From contig JAEPOO010000002.1 in assembly GCA_017642855.1 (NCBI GenBank), positions 271,545 through 335,544 on the forward strand: a stretch of DNA of 64,000 nt, given 5' to 3'. The translations under genes and the position numbers were made by a program. Of the stretch, positions 43,157-51,805 are shown in pieces. Within the stretch, counting starts at the first letter, position 1; every line of letters begins with the position of its first letter. Origin of the DNA: Pseudomonadales bacterium (GTDB lineage: Bacteria; Pseudomonadota; Gammaproteobacteria; Pseudomonadales; Azotimanducaceae). The notes under the pieces were generated by a model, which saw only the letters and a program-made list of their open reading frames with translations, was not told the origin of the DNA and ran no database searches.

Positions 43157-43673
43157 AAACACTCAGTAACTGTTGAATAAAGAAAGATTTCTCGGTTGAT
43201 GAAAAAAAGTAAAATCAGAAAGCTATGAAAAATTTCTTAATAAACCTGACATTGATATGTCTTATATCTAGTTGCACTTCTTTTAACTATCAGTTTGATG
43301 ACTCCCAAGAACAAGGAATCAAGATAGCGAACGATACACTCTCTCAAAAGACAATCTATCTTAGATTCCTCATTCCCGGATTATCTGAAAAAGATGCTAG
43401 GAATTCAGGCACTAAACACACACTTTACCCTGGTCAATCGAAAGTATATTTTTTGCCAGAAAAAACTTTGGTCGTTGCCACTGATGGACCTTATTGGGAC
43501 AATCCCAAACCTCAAAAACCTAATGAACGAGAAGTGCTTTACGTTGAAAAAGATATAATTTCAAAAGTAGATATAGACACGCTTCTTTTCGTAAATTAGG
43601 TGGATAAAAAATACATTACTTTTTATAAGAAATTTGTTCTGCAAACGAAAACACTCAATGGCGGTTGAATAAG
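43156..43673 (+). repeat. Imperfect direct repeat flanking the lipoprotein gene
   Basis: Copies at 43156-43181 and 43648-43673 share AAAACACTCA at one end and GTTGAATAA near the other, with 21 of 26 positions identical. They bracket the gene at 43225-43599. Confidence 0.55.
43225..43599 (+). CDS. Small predicted lipoprotein, unknown function
   Basis: A 124-residue protein with an N-terminal signal MKNFLINLTLICLISSC; the lipobox Cys is C17, followed by T, which favours the outer membrane. The mature part has no motif I know; it contains several aromatic and proline-rich stretches (PYWDNPKPQKP). Codon use is A/T-rich, unlike neighbouring genes. It stands alone in the islet before uvrD. Confidence 0.7.
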   Translation: MKNFLINLTLICLISSCTSFNYQFDDSQEQGIKIANDTLSQKTIYLRFLIPGLSEKDARNSGTKHTLYPGQSKVYFLPEKTLVVATDGPYWDNPKPQKPNEREVLYVEKDIISKVDIDTLLFVN

Positions 43674-43698
43674 TCCTAAACCGCGTTAATGAGCCCCG

Positions 43699-45909
43699 AT
43701 GGATGTTTCGCATCTTCTTGATCCTTTAAATGAAAGGCAGCGTGAAGCTGTTGCCGCGCCTCGTGGCAGCGCGCTTGTGCTCGCGGGTGCCGGTAGTGGG
43801 AAAACCCGCGTACTGACCCATCGAATTGCCTGGTTGATTCAAACTGAGGGACTGTCTCCCTTCAGCATCCTGGCCGTGACCTTTACCAACAAAGCTGCGG
43901 CAGAAATGCGTGGCCGTATTGAGCAGTTGCTGTCGCTCCCCGTGCGCGGCATGTGGGTTGGCACGTTCCATGGGCTTGCTCATCGATTGCTTCGAGCGCA
44001 CTACCAGGAAGCGAAACTGCCGCAGAATTTTCAGATCCTGGATGCCGATGATCAGCTGAGACTGGTCAAGCGGGTCATGGCGAGTCTGGACATTGATGAG
44101 AAGAAATGGCCGGCGCGCCAGGCGGTATGGTGGATTAACAGTCAGAAAGACGAAGGCCTGAGACCTTCCAGCATTGAAGACTATGGCGATCTTTACCTGA
44201 AAACACACCTGTCGATCTATCGTGCGTACGAGGAAGCCTGCCAGCGTGGCGGCATGGTGGATTTTGCCGAACTGCTGCTGCGCGCCCATGAGCTCTGGCT
44301 TAACAACCCCGAGATTCTAAGGCATTACCAGCGCAGATTCTCTGCCCTGCTGGTGGATGAGTTCCAGGATACGAACACCATTCAATATGCTTGGCTGCGC
44401 GTACTTGCCGGTGACCAGGACAATCTCATGGTGGTTGGTGATGATGACCAGTCCATTTACGGTTGGCGCGGCGCCAAGATTGAAAACATTCAGCAGTTCA
44501 CCAAAGACTTTCCGAATGCCCAGACCATTCGTCTGGAACAAAACTACCGATCAACCTCGAACATTCTGAAAGCCGCCAACGGACTCATAGACCAGAACTT
44601 TGGTCGTCTTGGAAAAGAACTCTGGACAGATCTCGGTGAGGGAGATCCGATTCAGCTTTATGCGGGTTACAACGAGATTGATGAGGCGCGATATATTGTT
44701 GAGCGAATCAAGTCCTGGGTAGATGGCGGCAATCTCTATTCAGAATCTGCCATTCTCTATCGGTCCAATGCCCAGTCACGTGTTCTTGAAGAAGCTCTTC
44801 TGCGGTCACAGATGCCTTATCGAATCTATGGCGGCCAGCGCTTCTTTGAACGAGCAGAGATTCGTAACGTACTTGCCTACATGCGACTGGTGAGCCAGCG
44901 AGATGCCGATGCGGCGTTTGAACGCGTCGTGAATACGCCCACACGGGGTATCGGCGATAAAAGCGTCGCAGAGATACGGCTGCTGGCCCGTGAATCCGGT
45001 ACCTCACTATGGCAAGCAGCGCAGAAAATTGTGGATAACAATTTGATGAGCGGTCGCGCTCGGCATGCCATCTCAGGTTTTCTTGAGTTGATTGAACAGC
45101 TTGACGCAGAAACGACCGACGCAGACCTCGGCACATTGGTAGAAACGGTCGTTTCGACCACTGGCTTAAAGGATTACCACGCGAAAGAAGGCGGCGAACG
45201 AGGTCAGGCGAGAATAGAAAACATGGCGGAACTGGTCACCGCAGCGAAAACCTACAATCCTCAGGATGACTATGCGTTTGATCCGGAGAACATTGAAGAG
45301 TCACCCGTGGAACTGACGTTGTTAGACCAGTTCCTGAGTCATGCCGCTCTCGAAGCCGGTGAAGGTCAGGGTAATCCGAGTGATGATTGCGTTCAGATGA
45401 TGACCATGCACAGTGCGAAAGGGTTGGAGTTCCCCCTGGTGTTTCTTGCCGGCATGGAAGATGGCCTGTTTCCGCACATGATGTCGATGGAAGAACCGGG
45501 CCGACTGGAAGAGGAACGTCGTCTCTGTTACGTCGGTGTGACTCGAGCCATGAAGCAGCTTTACCTGACTTACGCGGAAAGTCGGCGTATTCATGGCAGT
45601 GAAACATTCAATCGTCCTTCCCGCTTTATCAATGAGATGCCGGAAGACGTGATTCAGGAAGTCCGGCTGCAGGGGTCTGTCGTGCGACCGCCCAAAAGCA
45701 GTGGTTATGGTGCCAGCACCGCCAGAATCACAACTGAGGTGGCAGGAACAGACCTTAAACTCGGTCAGCGGGTGTTTCACCAGAAGTTTGGCGAAGGCGT
45801 GATTCTGAACTATGAAGGCGAAGGCTCAGGCGCCCGCGTCCAGGTTAATTTTGATGAAGGCAGCAAATGGCTGGTGATGGCATATGCTAATCTGCAGCCC
45901 GTTGGATAA
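43699..45909 (+). CDS. uvrD: DNA helicase II UvrD
   Basis: 3'-5' superfamily 1A helicase of nucleotide excision and mismatch repair. It shows Walker A AGAGSGKT near residue 30, TFTNKAAAEM (motif Ia), DEFQDTN (motif II), GDDDQSIYGWRGA (motif III) and later VTRAMKQL (motif VI). The C-terminus has the Tudor-like GQRVFHQKFGEGVIL segment that distinguishes UvrD/PcrA from Rep. 736 residues. The dctP start follows 12 bases after its stop. Confidence 0.96.
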   Translation: MDVSHLLDPLNERQREAVAAPRGSALVLAGAGSGKTRVLTHRIAWLIQTEGLSPFSILAVTFTNKAAAEMRGRIEQLLSLPVRGMWVGTFHGLAHRLLRAHYQEAKLPQNFQILDADDQLRLVKRVMASLDIDEKKWPARQAVWWINSQKDEGLRPSSIEDYGDLYLKTHLSIYRAYEEACQRGGMVDFAELLLRAHELWLNNPEILRHYQRRFSALLVDEFQDTNTIQYAWLRVLAGDQDNLMVVGDDDQSIYGWRGAKIENIQQFTKDFPNAQTIRLEQNYRSTSNILKAANGLIDQNFGRLGKELWTDLGEGDPIQLYAGYNEIDEARYIVERIKSWVDGGNLYSESAILYRSNAQSRVLEEALLRSQMPYRIYGGQRFFERAEIRNVLAYMRLVSQRDADAAFERVVNTPTRGIGDKSVAEIRLLARESGTSLWQAAQKIVDNNLMSGRARHAISGFLELIEQLDAETTDADLGTLVETVVSTTGLKDYHAKEGGERGQARIENMAELVTAAKTYNPQDDYAFDPENIEESPVELTLLDQFLSHAALEAGEGQGNPSDDCVQMMTMHSAKGLEFPLVFLAGMEDGLFPHMMSMEEPGRLEEERRLCYVGVTRAMKQLYLTYAESRRIHGSETFNRPSRFINEMPEDVIQEVRLQGSVVRPPKSSGYGASTARITTEVAGTDLKLGQRVFHQKFGEGVILNYEGEGSGARVQVNFDEGSKWLVMAYANLQPVG

Positions 45910-45921
45910 AGAAGGAAGACC

Positions 45922-47016
45922 ATGCGAACTCTGTTAATTCTCGCGATATCTCTATGGCTCACTGCGTGTGGTGGTGCGGAACGGGCAACCAGTGGCGACA
46001 CGCAAGCGACGCAACCACAGAAGATCTATAAGTGGCGCATGGTCACCACCTGGCCGAAGAACCTGCCCGGTCTGGGCACAGCGCCGGAGCGCATGGCGGA
46101 TGAAGTTCGCAAGATGAGCAATGGACGTCTGGATATTCGGGTCTATGGCGCAGGCGAAGTCGTACCGGCTCTGGAAGTGTTTGAAGCGGTGTCTCAGGGC
46201 ACGGTTCAAATGGGGCATGGTGCAGCCTACTACTGGAAAGGTAAAGTGCCGGTTGCTCAATTCTTTACAGCAGTACCTTTTGGTCTGACTGCTCAGGAGA
46301 TGAATGGCTGGATGTTGCATGGCGGCGGCTTAGAGCTCTGGCGTGAACTTTACGATCGCTACAATCTTTATCCGATTCCTTGCGGGAATACTGGGGTTCA
46401 GATGGCAGGCTGGTTTAACAAGGAGATTAATTCCCTTGAAGATATGCAGGGTTTGAAGATGCGTATCCCGGGCTTGGGCGGCGAGGTTTTTGAAGCCATC
46501 GGTGGCACCGCGATCAACTTGCCTGGCGGTGAGATTTTCACGTCCATGCAGACGGGTGTGATCGATGCAACGGAGTGGGTAGGCCCATACAACGACCTCG
46601 CTTTTGGTCTTCACCAGGTTGCGCAGTATTACTATTACCCGGGTTGGCAGGAAGCGGGTCCAACGCTTGAGATCATTGTGAACAAAGAAGCCTGGGATGA
46701 ACTGCCATCAGATCTACAGGCAATTGTCGAATCGGCATCTCTGGCGACAAACGCTGATATGCTGGCAGAATACACAGCTCGTAATAACACCGCGCTGCGA
46801 GCGCTGGTTGATCAGCACGGCGTTGAGCTAAGACGTTTACCTGACGATGTGTTGGAAGCCATCAAAGAAGTGGCCGAAGCGAAAACGGCTGAACTGGCGG
46901 AAGGTGACGACGAGTTGGTGCAGCGAATTTATGAATCTTACCAACAGTATCGAGAGGGCGTGATTGAGTACCACGAGATTTCAGAAAGGGCATACATCAA
47001 CGCCCGTGGCTCATAG
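45922..47016 (+). CDS. dctP: TRAP transporter substrate-binding protein, TakP-like, lipid-anchored
   Basis: Extracytoplasmic binding protein of a tripartite (TRAP) transporter. The N-terminus MRTLLILAISLWLTAC is a lipoprotein signal with C16 as anchor and G at +2, unusual because most Gram-negative TRAP binding proteins are soluble. The mature part carries features of the TakP 2-oxo-acid group: WPKNLPGLGTAP, RIPGLGGEVF, and GGEIFTSMQTGVIDATEWVG, with a conserved Arg in RIPG. 364 residues. It is separated from its likely permease (dctQM, on the opposite strand about 3 kb away). Confidence 0.88.
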   Translation: MRTLLILAISLWLTACGGAERATSGDTQATQPQKIYKWRMVTTWPKNLPGLGTAPERMADEVRKMSNGRLDIRVYGAGEVVPALEVFEAVSQGTVQMGHGAAYYWKGKVPVAQFFTAVPFGLTAQEMNGWMLHGGGLELWRELYDRYNLYPIPCGNTGVQMAGWFNKEINSLEDMQGLKMRIPGLGGEVFEAIGGTAINLPGGEIFTSMQTGVIDATEWVGPYNDLAFGLHQVAQYYYYPGWQEAGPTLEIIVNKEAWDELPSDLQAIVESASLATNADMLAEYTARNNTALRALVDQHGVELRRLPDDVLEAIKEVAEAKTAELAEGDDELVQRIYESYQQYREGVIEYHEISERAYINARGS

Positions 47017-47047
47017 CGCGAAAAAAACAGAACAGGGAGACGGATAG

Positions 47048-47524
47048 ATGAACGTAGAAATTCCAAATTTTGGCGATCTGTTGCGGGAACACTTAAGTGC
47101 CGTGCCGATGGAAGCCTACGGCTACTTGTTATCAGAACTGGAGCGGACTGCGGCTGATCGATACCGTGGTTGGGCTGATGAAGTCCCAGAGCATCGCGAC
47201 GGCATACTGGCCTGCGCGGCAAGGGAAGATGAAATCGCGGATCGTGCTGCGGCCATGTTCCCACCGACGGACGAACATCGCGCACTGGTAGCATCGATCA
47301 TTCCCAGGGCGAAAGAAACCTACTATTCCGCTTTTGAGCCCTACACCCCCATTGAACAGATGTACATTCAGTCGAAGGCGGAACGCCAGGGTGCCAATGC
47401 CTGGCAAAACCTGAAGGCCGCTTTCCCGGACAAGAGCGATGAACTGGATCAGTTGTCTGAGATCGAGATCGGCAGTGCGGATTACCTCGATGAGTTGCTT
47501 CCGGGCCTGGCGCAGGCATCGTGA
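47048..47524 (+). CDS. Conserved small acidic protein, unknown function
   Basis: A 158-residue, mostly helical and acidic cytoplasmic protein (no signal or membrane segment), starting MNVEIPNFGDLLREHL. I do not recognise a family. It follows dctP by 31 bases with GGGAGA before the ATG, and overlaps the next gene by four bases, so it belongs to the dctP-led operon. Confidence 0.75.
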   Translation: MNVEIPNFGDLLREHLSAVPMEAYGYLLSELERTAADRYRGWADEVPEHRDGILACAAREDEIADRAAAMFPPTDEHRALVASIIPRAKETYYSAFEPYTPIEQMYIQSKAERQGANAWQNLKAAFPDKSDELDQLSEIEIGSADYLDELLPGLAQAS

Positions 47525-48045
47525 GCGGCTCAGAAGAAAGACCTGCCTGGTTCGCGAGACGAGAAATTGCGCCCTTTAAACTGGATGATGACGCCGTTAA
47601 CGATCTCATCAACAGGGCAACACACGCGTCGGTTTCCTGGGTCACGAAAAACCACGAACCGGTCTCAGCGATTATGCTGTATGTACTGGTTGACGGCGTT
47701 ATCACGGTGACCTCGACCACCAACCGGGCAAAGTTTCATGCCTGGAAACGCAACCCCGCAGCGTGTTTCAATATCTGGGATCCAAAGAACATTGGTCACC
47801 AGGTGACCCTTCGGGGCCGGATTGAAATTATGCAGGACATGGAGCTGCTGCGTCAGTTTACGGAAGGGTTTTTGACCCGCGCCATGGGTGGTCAGACGCC
47901 GACGGAAGAGCGGCTGCAGGAAGAGATAGATAAGTTCGGTGCGCCGGATCGTCATATGATGCAGCTTCATATTGACAAGGTGCTGAGCCACGATCTCAAC
48001 AGTTTGCTGAAGGCGGAAGCTGAAGGCACCGATGTCTGGAGTTAG
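47521..48045 (+). CDS. Pyridoxamine-phosphate-oxidase-like flavin-binding protein
   Basis: A 174-residue protein of the split-barrel PNPOx-like superfamily: strands around VSWVTKNHEPVSAIMLYVLVDGVITVTSTTNRAKFHAWKR, then CFNIWDPKNIGHQVTLRGRIEI. Members bind FMN, F420 or haem and reduce diverse substrates. The substrate is unknown. The start is GTG 47521, overlapping the upstream stop; its last base overlaps the following GTG start. Confidence 0.82.
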   Translation: MSGSEERPAWFARREIAPFKLDDDAVNDLINRATHASVSWVTKNHEPVSAIMLYVLVDGVITVTSTTNRAKFHAWKRNPAACFNIWDPKNIGHQVTLRGRIEIMQDMELLRQFTEGFLTRAMGGQTPTEERLQEEIDKFGAPDRHMMQLHIDKVLSHDLNSLLKAEAEGTDVWS

Positions 48046-48458
48046 TGTCCTCTTTGACGCTGAGACAACGAGCCTGCGGCATCGTGATCAAAGACAATCA
48101 CTTGCTGATGGTCCGACATGTTCACGATAGCCGTGATTACTGGACGTTCCCGGGTGGTGGCATTGAATCCGGTGAGACCGTCCTGCAGGCGGCACAAAGA
48201 GAAGTGCTGGAAGAAACCGGCATCCTGCTCGAGCCGATTGACCTGATCCACAGTTTTGAATCCCAGGGCAATGAAAGTCACTGCGTCCTGATGGAGCCGC
48301 CTTCTCAATGGATAAGACCCTCCTTAGGTATCGATCCCGAGGAAGCGCACTTGCCGGAAGAAGCAAAGATGCTCCGTGATGTGGCGTGGAGACTGATTGA
48401 TGAAGTTAATCATCATCCCATTATTGCGCGAGTTGTTTTGGAGGCGAGATCGCGATGA
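48045..48458 (+). CDS. Nudix hydrolase
   Basis: A 137-residue protein with a complete Nudix box, GGxx(x)SGETVLQAAQREVLEETGI (about 38-60), including the REVLEE metal ligands. It hydrolyses nucleoside diphosphates linked to another moiety; the actual substrate cannot be deduced. Starts at GTG 48045 and overlaps the following cupin gene by four bases. Confidence 0.88.
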   Translation: MSSLTLRQRACGIVIKDNHLLMVRHVHDSRDYWTFPGGGIESGETVLQAAQREVLEETGILLEPIDLIHSFESQGNESHCVLMEPPSQWIRPSLGIDPEEAHLPEEAKMLRDVAWRLIDEVNHHPIIARVVLEARSR

Positions 48459-48841
48459 CCCAGGTGCCCACAGCGAATTTACGAGAACTGGCTGACTCAC
48501 TGGATGAGTACTGGAGCCCTCGCGTTGTGACTGAGGTAAATGATCAGTTCGTTAAGGTTGCCAAGCTTAAAGGTGAACTCGCCTGGCACAAACATGACAA
48601 CGAAGATGAGATGTTCCTGATCCTTCAGGGTGAGCTGCGGATTGAATACGAAGACTTCGCGGTCACACTGCGCGAAGGTGATGTGCACGTGGTCCCTAAG
48701 GGAGTGTTACATAACCCGGTTTGTGAAGAGGAGTGTCTCATCGCGCTCGTTGAAACCAAGACAACAAAACACACGGGTGATCTGGTCACCGATAAAACGG
48801 TTTCTATCGATCACCAATTGCAGACTCTTCAAAACAACTAG
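48455..48841 (+). CDS. Cupin-domain protein
   Basis: A 128-residue small cupin. Motif 1 has H45, H47 and E52 (WHKHDNEDEMFLILQGE) and motif 2 has H86 (VPKGVLHNP): together a 3-His/1-Glu metal site. It may be an enzyme (isomerase or dioxygenase) or a binding protein. It overlaps the Nudix gene, so it is co-translated with it. Confidence 0.85.
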   Translation: MTQVPTANLRELADSLDEYWSPRVVTEVNDQFVKVAKLKGELAWHKHDNEDEMFLILQGELRIEYEDFAVTLREGDVHVVPKGVLHNPVCEEECLIALVETKTTKHTGDLVTDKTVSIDHQLQTLQNN

Positions 48842-48851
48842 AGGAGAGATT

Positions 48852-49244
48852 ATGGCGACTTCAACCGCTGTAAAAGCTTTTGTTTATTACTCGATCTTCG
48901 CGGCCCTGCTCCATTTTGCGGGCGAAACCTGGGTGCACATGCTGTACGGCCAGTTTTTGCCGATGCTGATCGTGGATTACATCGCCATCAGCCTGGTGCT
49001 TCTTGGTGCCATTGGCTTTCTGAAGCTTGGCTGGGGGCCAGGGCTGTTGTGTGGCGGTTGGGGATTTACCTTTTGCCTGAATTATCGAGCCTTTTTCTGG
49101 CGAGTTGAGGCGATGATGAATCAGACAGCCAATGACGTGATCCAAAACACAGCCTACATACTTGGCGTCGCACTGCTGTTCTCAGCGATTGCGTTTCTGA
49201 TCTCAGTCATTGTGTGTGTTAAACACGAGCGGGCGGCTGATTAA
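48852..49244 (+). CDS. Four-helix membrane protein, unknown function
   Basis: A 130-residue integral membrane protein with about four hydrophobic segments and no recognised motif. The ATG at 48852 has GAGGAGAG just upstream, 11 bases after the cupin stop, and is preferred over a longer open frame that begins inside the cupin gene. It ends the plus-strand dctP-led operon and overlaps the convergent glutathione transferase gene by four bases. Confidence 0.8.
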   Translation: MATSTAVKAFVYYSIFAALLHFAGETWVHMLYGQFLPMLIVDYIAISLVLLGAIGFLKLGWGPGLLCGGWGFTFCLNYRAFFWRVEAMMNQTANDVIQNTAYILGVALLFSAIAFLISVIVCVKHERAAD

Positions 49245-49864
49245 CCGCCGCTGACTGCAACAGCTTTGACCGCTGGGAGTTCGTGCATACGGGCACGATG
49301 ATCCATCACCGCCGGTAGCAGACGGGTGTCTACCTCATCGAACTCAAGCCAACGGGACATGGTCACCAGATAGAAGTCTGCGACCGAAAAGGTATCTCCC
49401 AATACCCATGGCCCCTTCAACATCTCGCTTTCGATCAGCTGAAAACACTCGGTCATGGTGCGCGGAACATTGGCCTGCATGTCATCGAACGAAGACTGCT
49501 CTTTTGCCCATCGGTAACCTCGAAACTTGTGCGCATGGGCAACGTGCACGGTGGCGCACAAGTACGCGTTAAACGACTGCATCTGACCAAACAGCCACGG
49601 ATCGTTCAGTGGTGCGAGGTTAGCTTCAGGAAATTTTTGTGCGATGTACGCGAGTATGGCTGGTGATTCGGTCAGGATTCCGTCACCGCTGACCAGTGCC
49701 GGTACGCGCCCTTTGGGATTCACCGCCAGATACTTCTCAGAACGCTGTTCTTCGTTCTGAAAGTCCACTGGGATCGCTTCGTAATCTGCGCCCGCATGTT
49801 CCAGCGCGGCATGTGATGCGAAGGAGCAACTGCCGTTGACGACATACAACGTAAATTCAGCCAT
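49241..49864 (-). CDS. Glutathione S-transferase family protein
   Basis: A 207-residue protein with the N-terminal thioredoxin-like domain (YVVNGSCSFASHAALEHAG; VNPKGRVPALVS; the ESPAILAYIA helix) and the C-terminal all-helical domain. It may conjugate or reduce electrophiles; the substrate is unknown. The start at 49864 (MAEFTLYVV) is preferred over a longer frame without family similarity. It lies 34 bases after dctM and is probably the last gene of the trmB-led operon. Confidence 0.88.
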   Translation of the reverse strand: MAEFTLYVVNGSCSFASHAALEHAGADYEAIPVDFQNEEQRSEKYLAVNPKGRVPALVSGDGILTESPAILAYIAQKFPEANLAPLNDPWLFGQMQSFNAYLCATVHVAHAHKFRGYRWAKEQSSFDDMQANVPRTMTECFQLIESEMLKGPWVLGDTFSVADFYLVTMSRWLEFDEVDTRLLPAVMDHRARMHELPAVKAVAVSGG

Positions 49865-49898
49865 GGTGTTTCCCTTGGTAAAAAGAAAAGATGAATGT

Positions 49899-51260
49899 TT
49901 ATGAATAGAGAATGCCTGGCAACCAGGTCGCAAGCTCAGGCAGGAACGCGAGAATAACAAGCATGATCAGTTGAATCACGATGAAGGGAACAACACCTCG
50001 ATATACATCACCGGTGGTCACCTCAGATGGTGCGACGCCGCGAAGATAGAACAGGGCGAATCCAAAGGGTGGCGTCAGGAATGAGGTTTGTAGGTTAATC
50101 GCAATCATGATGCCCAGCCAAATTGGGTCCACGCCCATGGCCATAAGCGCAGGTCCGACGATGGGCACCACAACAAAAGTGATCTCAATGAAGTCGAGAA
50201 TGAATCCCAGTAGAAAGATGATCAGCATGACGATGAACGTCGCGCCGATCACCCCGCCGGGTAGCATCTCGAACCACTCCGTCACCAGCTCATCGCCACC
50301 GTAGCCGCGGAACACCAGGGCGAAAACAGAGGCACCGATCAAGATAAAAAACACCATGGCGGTGGTTTTGGTGGTTGATACAGCGATTTCCCTCAGTTGT
50401 TCCAGGCCTAGTTCCCGACGGAACAACGCCAGCAGCAAGGCACCCATCGCACCGACACCCGCGGCTTCTGTCGGAGTCGCGAGACCGCCCAGGATGGACC
50501 CCAGCACCGCAATGATCAGCAAAAGCGGAGGGAAAATGCTGGATAGAATCTCTCCCGCGGTGATTTTTTCTGCATCGACCGGCGGCGCCTTCTCTGGATT
50601 GAGCACGGCCGTCATCACGATGTAGCTGGTGTACATGACCACCAGTACTAGGCCCGGGATGATGGCCCCGGCAAATAGATCGCCGACGGAGACCGTCTTC
50701 GGATTAAAGATACCCATGGAGAGTTGTGCCTGCTGGTACGCATTTGAAAGCACGTCCCCGAGCAGCACCAGCGCAATGGAAGGTGGAATGATTTGTCCGA
50801 GGGTACCGGTTGCGCAAATGGTGCCAGTTGCGAGTGGTACGTTGTACCTCGCCTTTAACATGGCCGGGAGTGACATGAGACCCATGGTCACCACGGTCGC
50901 GCCGACAATTCCAGTGCTGGCAGCCATCAACATACCCACGATCGTGACGGAGAGACCGAGACCACCAGGGAACCGGCCGAAAGCCCGACTCATGGCATCA
51001 AGCAGTTGTTCTGCAATCCTGGTTTTCTCAAGGGTCACGCCCATCAGCACGAACAAAGGGACAGCGATGAGCGTTTGGTTGGAAACAATGCCAAACAATC
51101 GATTCGGCATCGCATGAAGGAAAGCCGGATCAAAGGTACCGGTGAGTACGCCGATACCGGCGGCGATCAATGCCGTGCCGGCCAGTGAAAGCGCAACCGG
51201 ATAACCCAGGATTAACACCAGGAACACTGCCAGGAATAGAAACACCGGTGCAAGCGTCAT
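49899..51260 (-). CDS. dctM: TRAP transporter large permease DctM
   Basis: The 12-helix ion-coupled transport subunit, 453 residues, with conserved segments TGIVGATVVTMGLMSLPAM, GTICATGTLGQIIPPSI, and TPTEAAGVGAMGAL. With DctQ and a binding protein it imports organic acids using a Na+ gradient. It overlaps dctQ by four bases. The nearest binding protein gene is dctP at 45922 on the other strand. Confidence 0.94.
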   Translation of the reverse strand: MTLAPVFLFLAVFLVLILGYPVALSLAGTALIAAGIGVLTGTFDPAFLHAMPNRLFGIVSNQTLIAVPLFVLMGVTLEKTRIAEQLLDAMSRAFGRFPGGLGLSVTIVGMLMAASTGIVGATVVTMGLMSLPAMLKARYNVPLATGTICATGTLGQIIPPSIALVLLGDVLSNAYQQAQLSMGIFNPKTVSVGDLFAGAIIPGLVLVVMYTSYIVMTAVLNPEKAPPVDAEKITAGEILSSIFPPLLLIIAVLGSILGGLATPTEAAGVGAMGALLLALFRRELGLEQLREIAVSTTKTTAMVFFILIGASVFALVFRGYGGDELVTEWFEMLPGGVIGATFIVMLIIFLLGFILDFIEITFVVVPIVGPALMAMGVDPIWLGIMIAINLQTSFLTPPFGFALFYLRGVAPSEVTTGDVYRGVVPFIVIQLIMLVILAFLPELATWLPGILYS

Positions 51261-51754
51261 TGGGTGAACACCCTTTGAATGGACTTACAGGTTTCACTGA
51301 GACCCTGGAGTATGAGCAGGGCGGCCATGATGGGAATCAACGTTTTAAGCAGGTAGACACCAGGAAGACCACCCGGTTGTGCCGATGATTCTTTAACCGA
51401 CCAGGAGAAACTCACGTAGTCGAGACTCGCCCAAAGAATGTAGCCCGCGACCGGAAGGAGAAACAGCAGATTCCCGACTATGTCGATGACGGCTCTGGTT
51501 CGTTCGGAAAACTTTTCGTGCAGCACGTCGACACGAACGTGCCCCTGTTCTTTCAGTGTAAATGCAATGCCAAGCAGGAACACGGCACCATGCATATACA
51601 TCACTGTTTCCTGCAGGGCGATAGAACCGAAGTTAAATACGTAGCGAGCGACAACGACACCACAGGTGACAACGACCATGGCGAGTGTGAGCCATGAAAC
51701 AGCGCGCCCGGTGATATCGTTCAGCCGATCAATTGTGCGGATAAAGAAATTGAT
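51257..51754 (-). CDS. dctQ: TRAP transporter small permease DctQ (start unusual)
   Basis: Four-helix small subunit that fuses functionally with DctM. The first ATG (51679) would give only 140 residues and cut the family N-terminus (TIDRLNDITGRAVSWLTLAM), which lies upstream in the same open frame. Between the ilvE stop and that ATG no ATG, GTG or TTG exists. I favour initiation at ATC 51754, with GGAG eight bases before it (165 residues), or at ATT 51733. The frame is the same as that of ilvE and is separated from it only by TAA 51806-51808. A mutated start codon or a sequencing error are alternatives. Confidence 0.75.
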   Translation of the reverse strand: MNFFIRTIDRLNDITGRAVSWLTLAMVVVTCGVVVARYVFNFGSIALQETVMYMHGAVFLLGIAFTLKEQGHVRVDVLHEKFSERTRAVIDIVGNLLFLLPVAGYILWASLDYVSFSWSVKESSAQPGGLPGVYLLKTLIPIMAALLILQGLSETCKSIQRVFTQ

Positions 51755-51805
51755 ACTGCGGTCTCCGCCCCAGAAATCGAGAACAAAAAAAGTGACGCGA
51801 GAAGC

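Larger units (their letters stand above)
42995..43698. other. AT-rich islet between glmS and uvrD
   Basis: A 704-base stretch visibly richer in A and T than its surroundings. It carries two small genes without recognisable relatives and several short repeats, and interrupts an otherwise conserved series of housekeeping genes. It is likely foreign or fast-evolving DNA; no transposase or integrase is present. Confidence 0.65.

Noticed and set aside
42995..43698. Integron cassette or insertion sequence
   Set aside because: GTTGAAT fits the loose attC core, but I see no paired RYYYAAC arm in a foldable arrangement, no integrase and no transposase.
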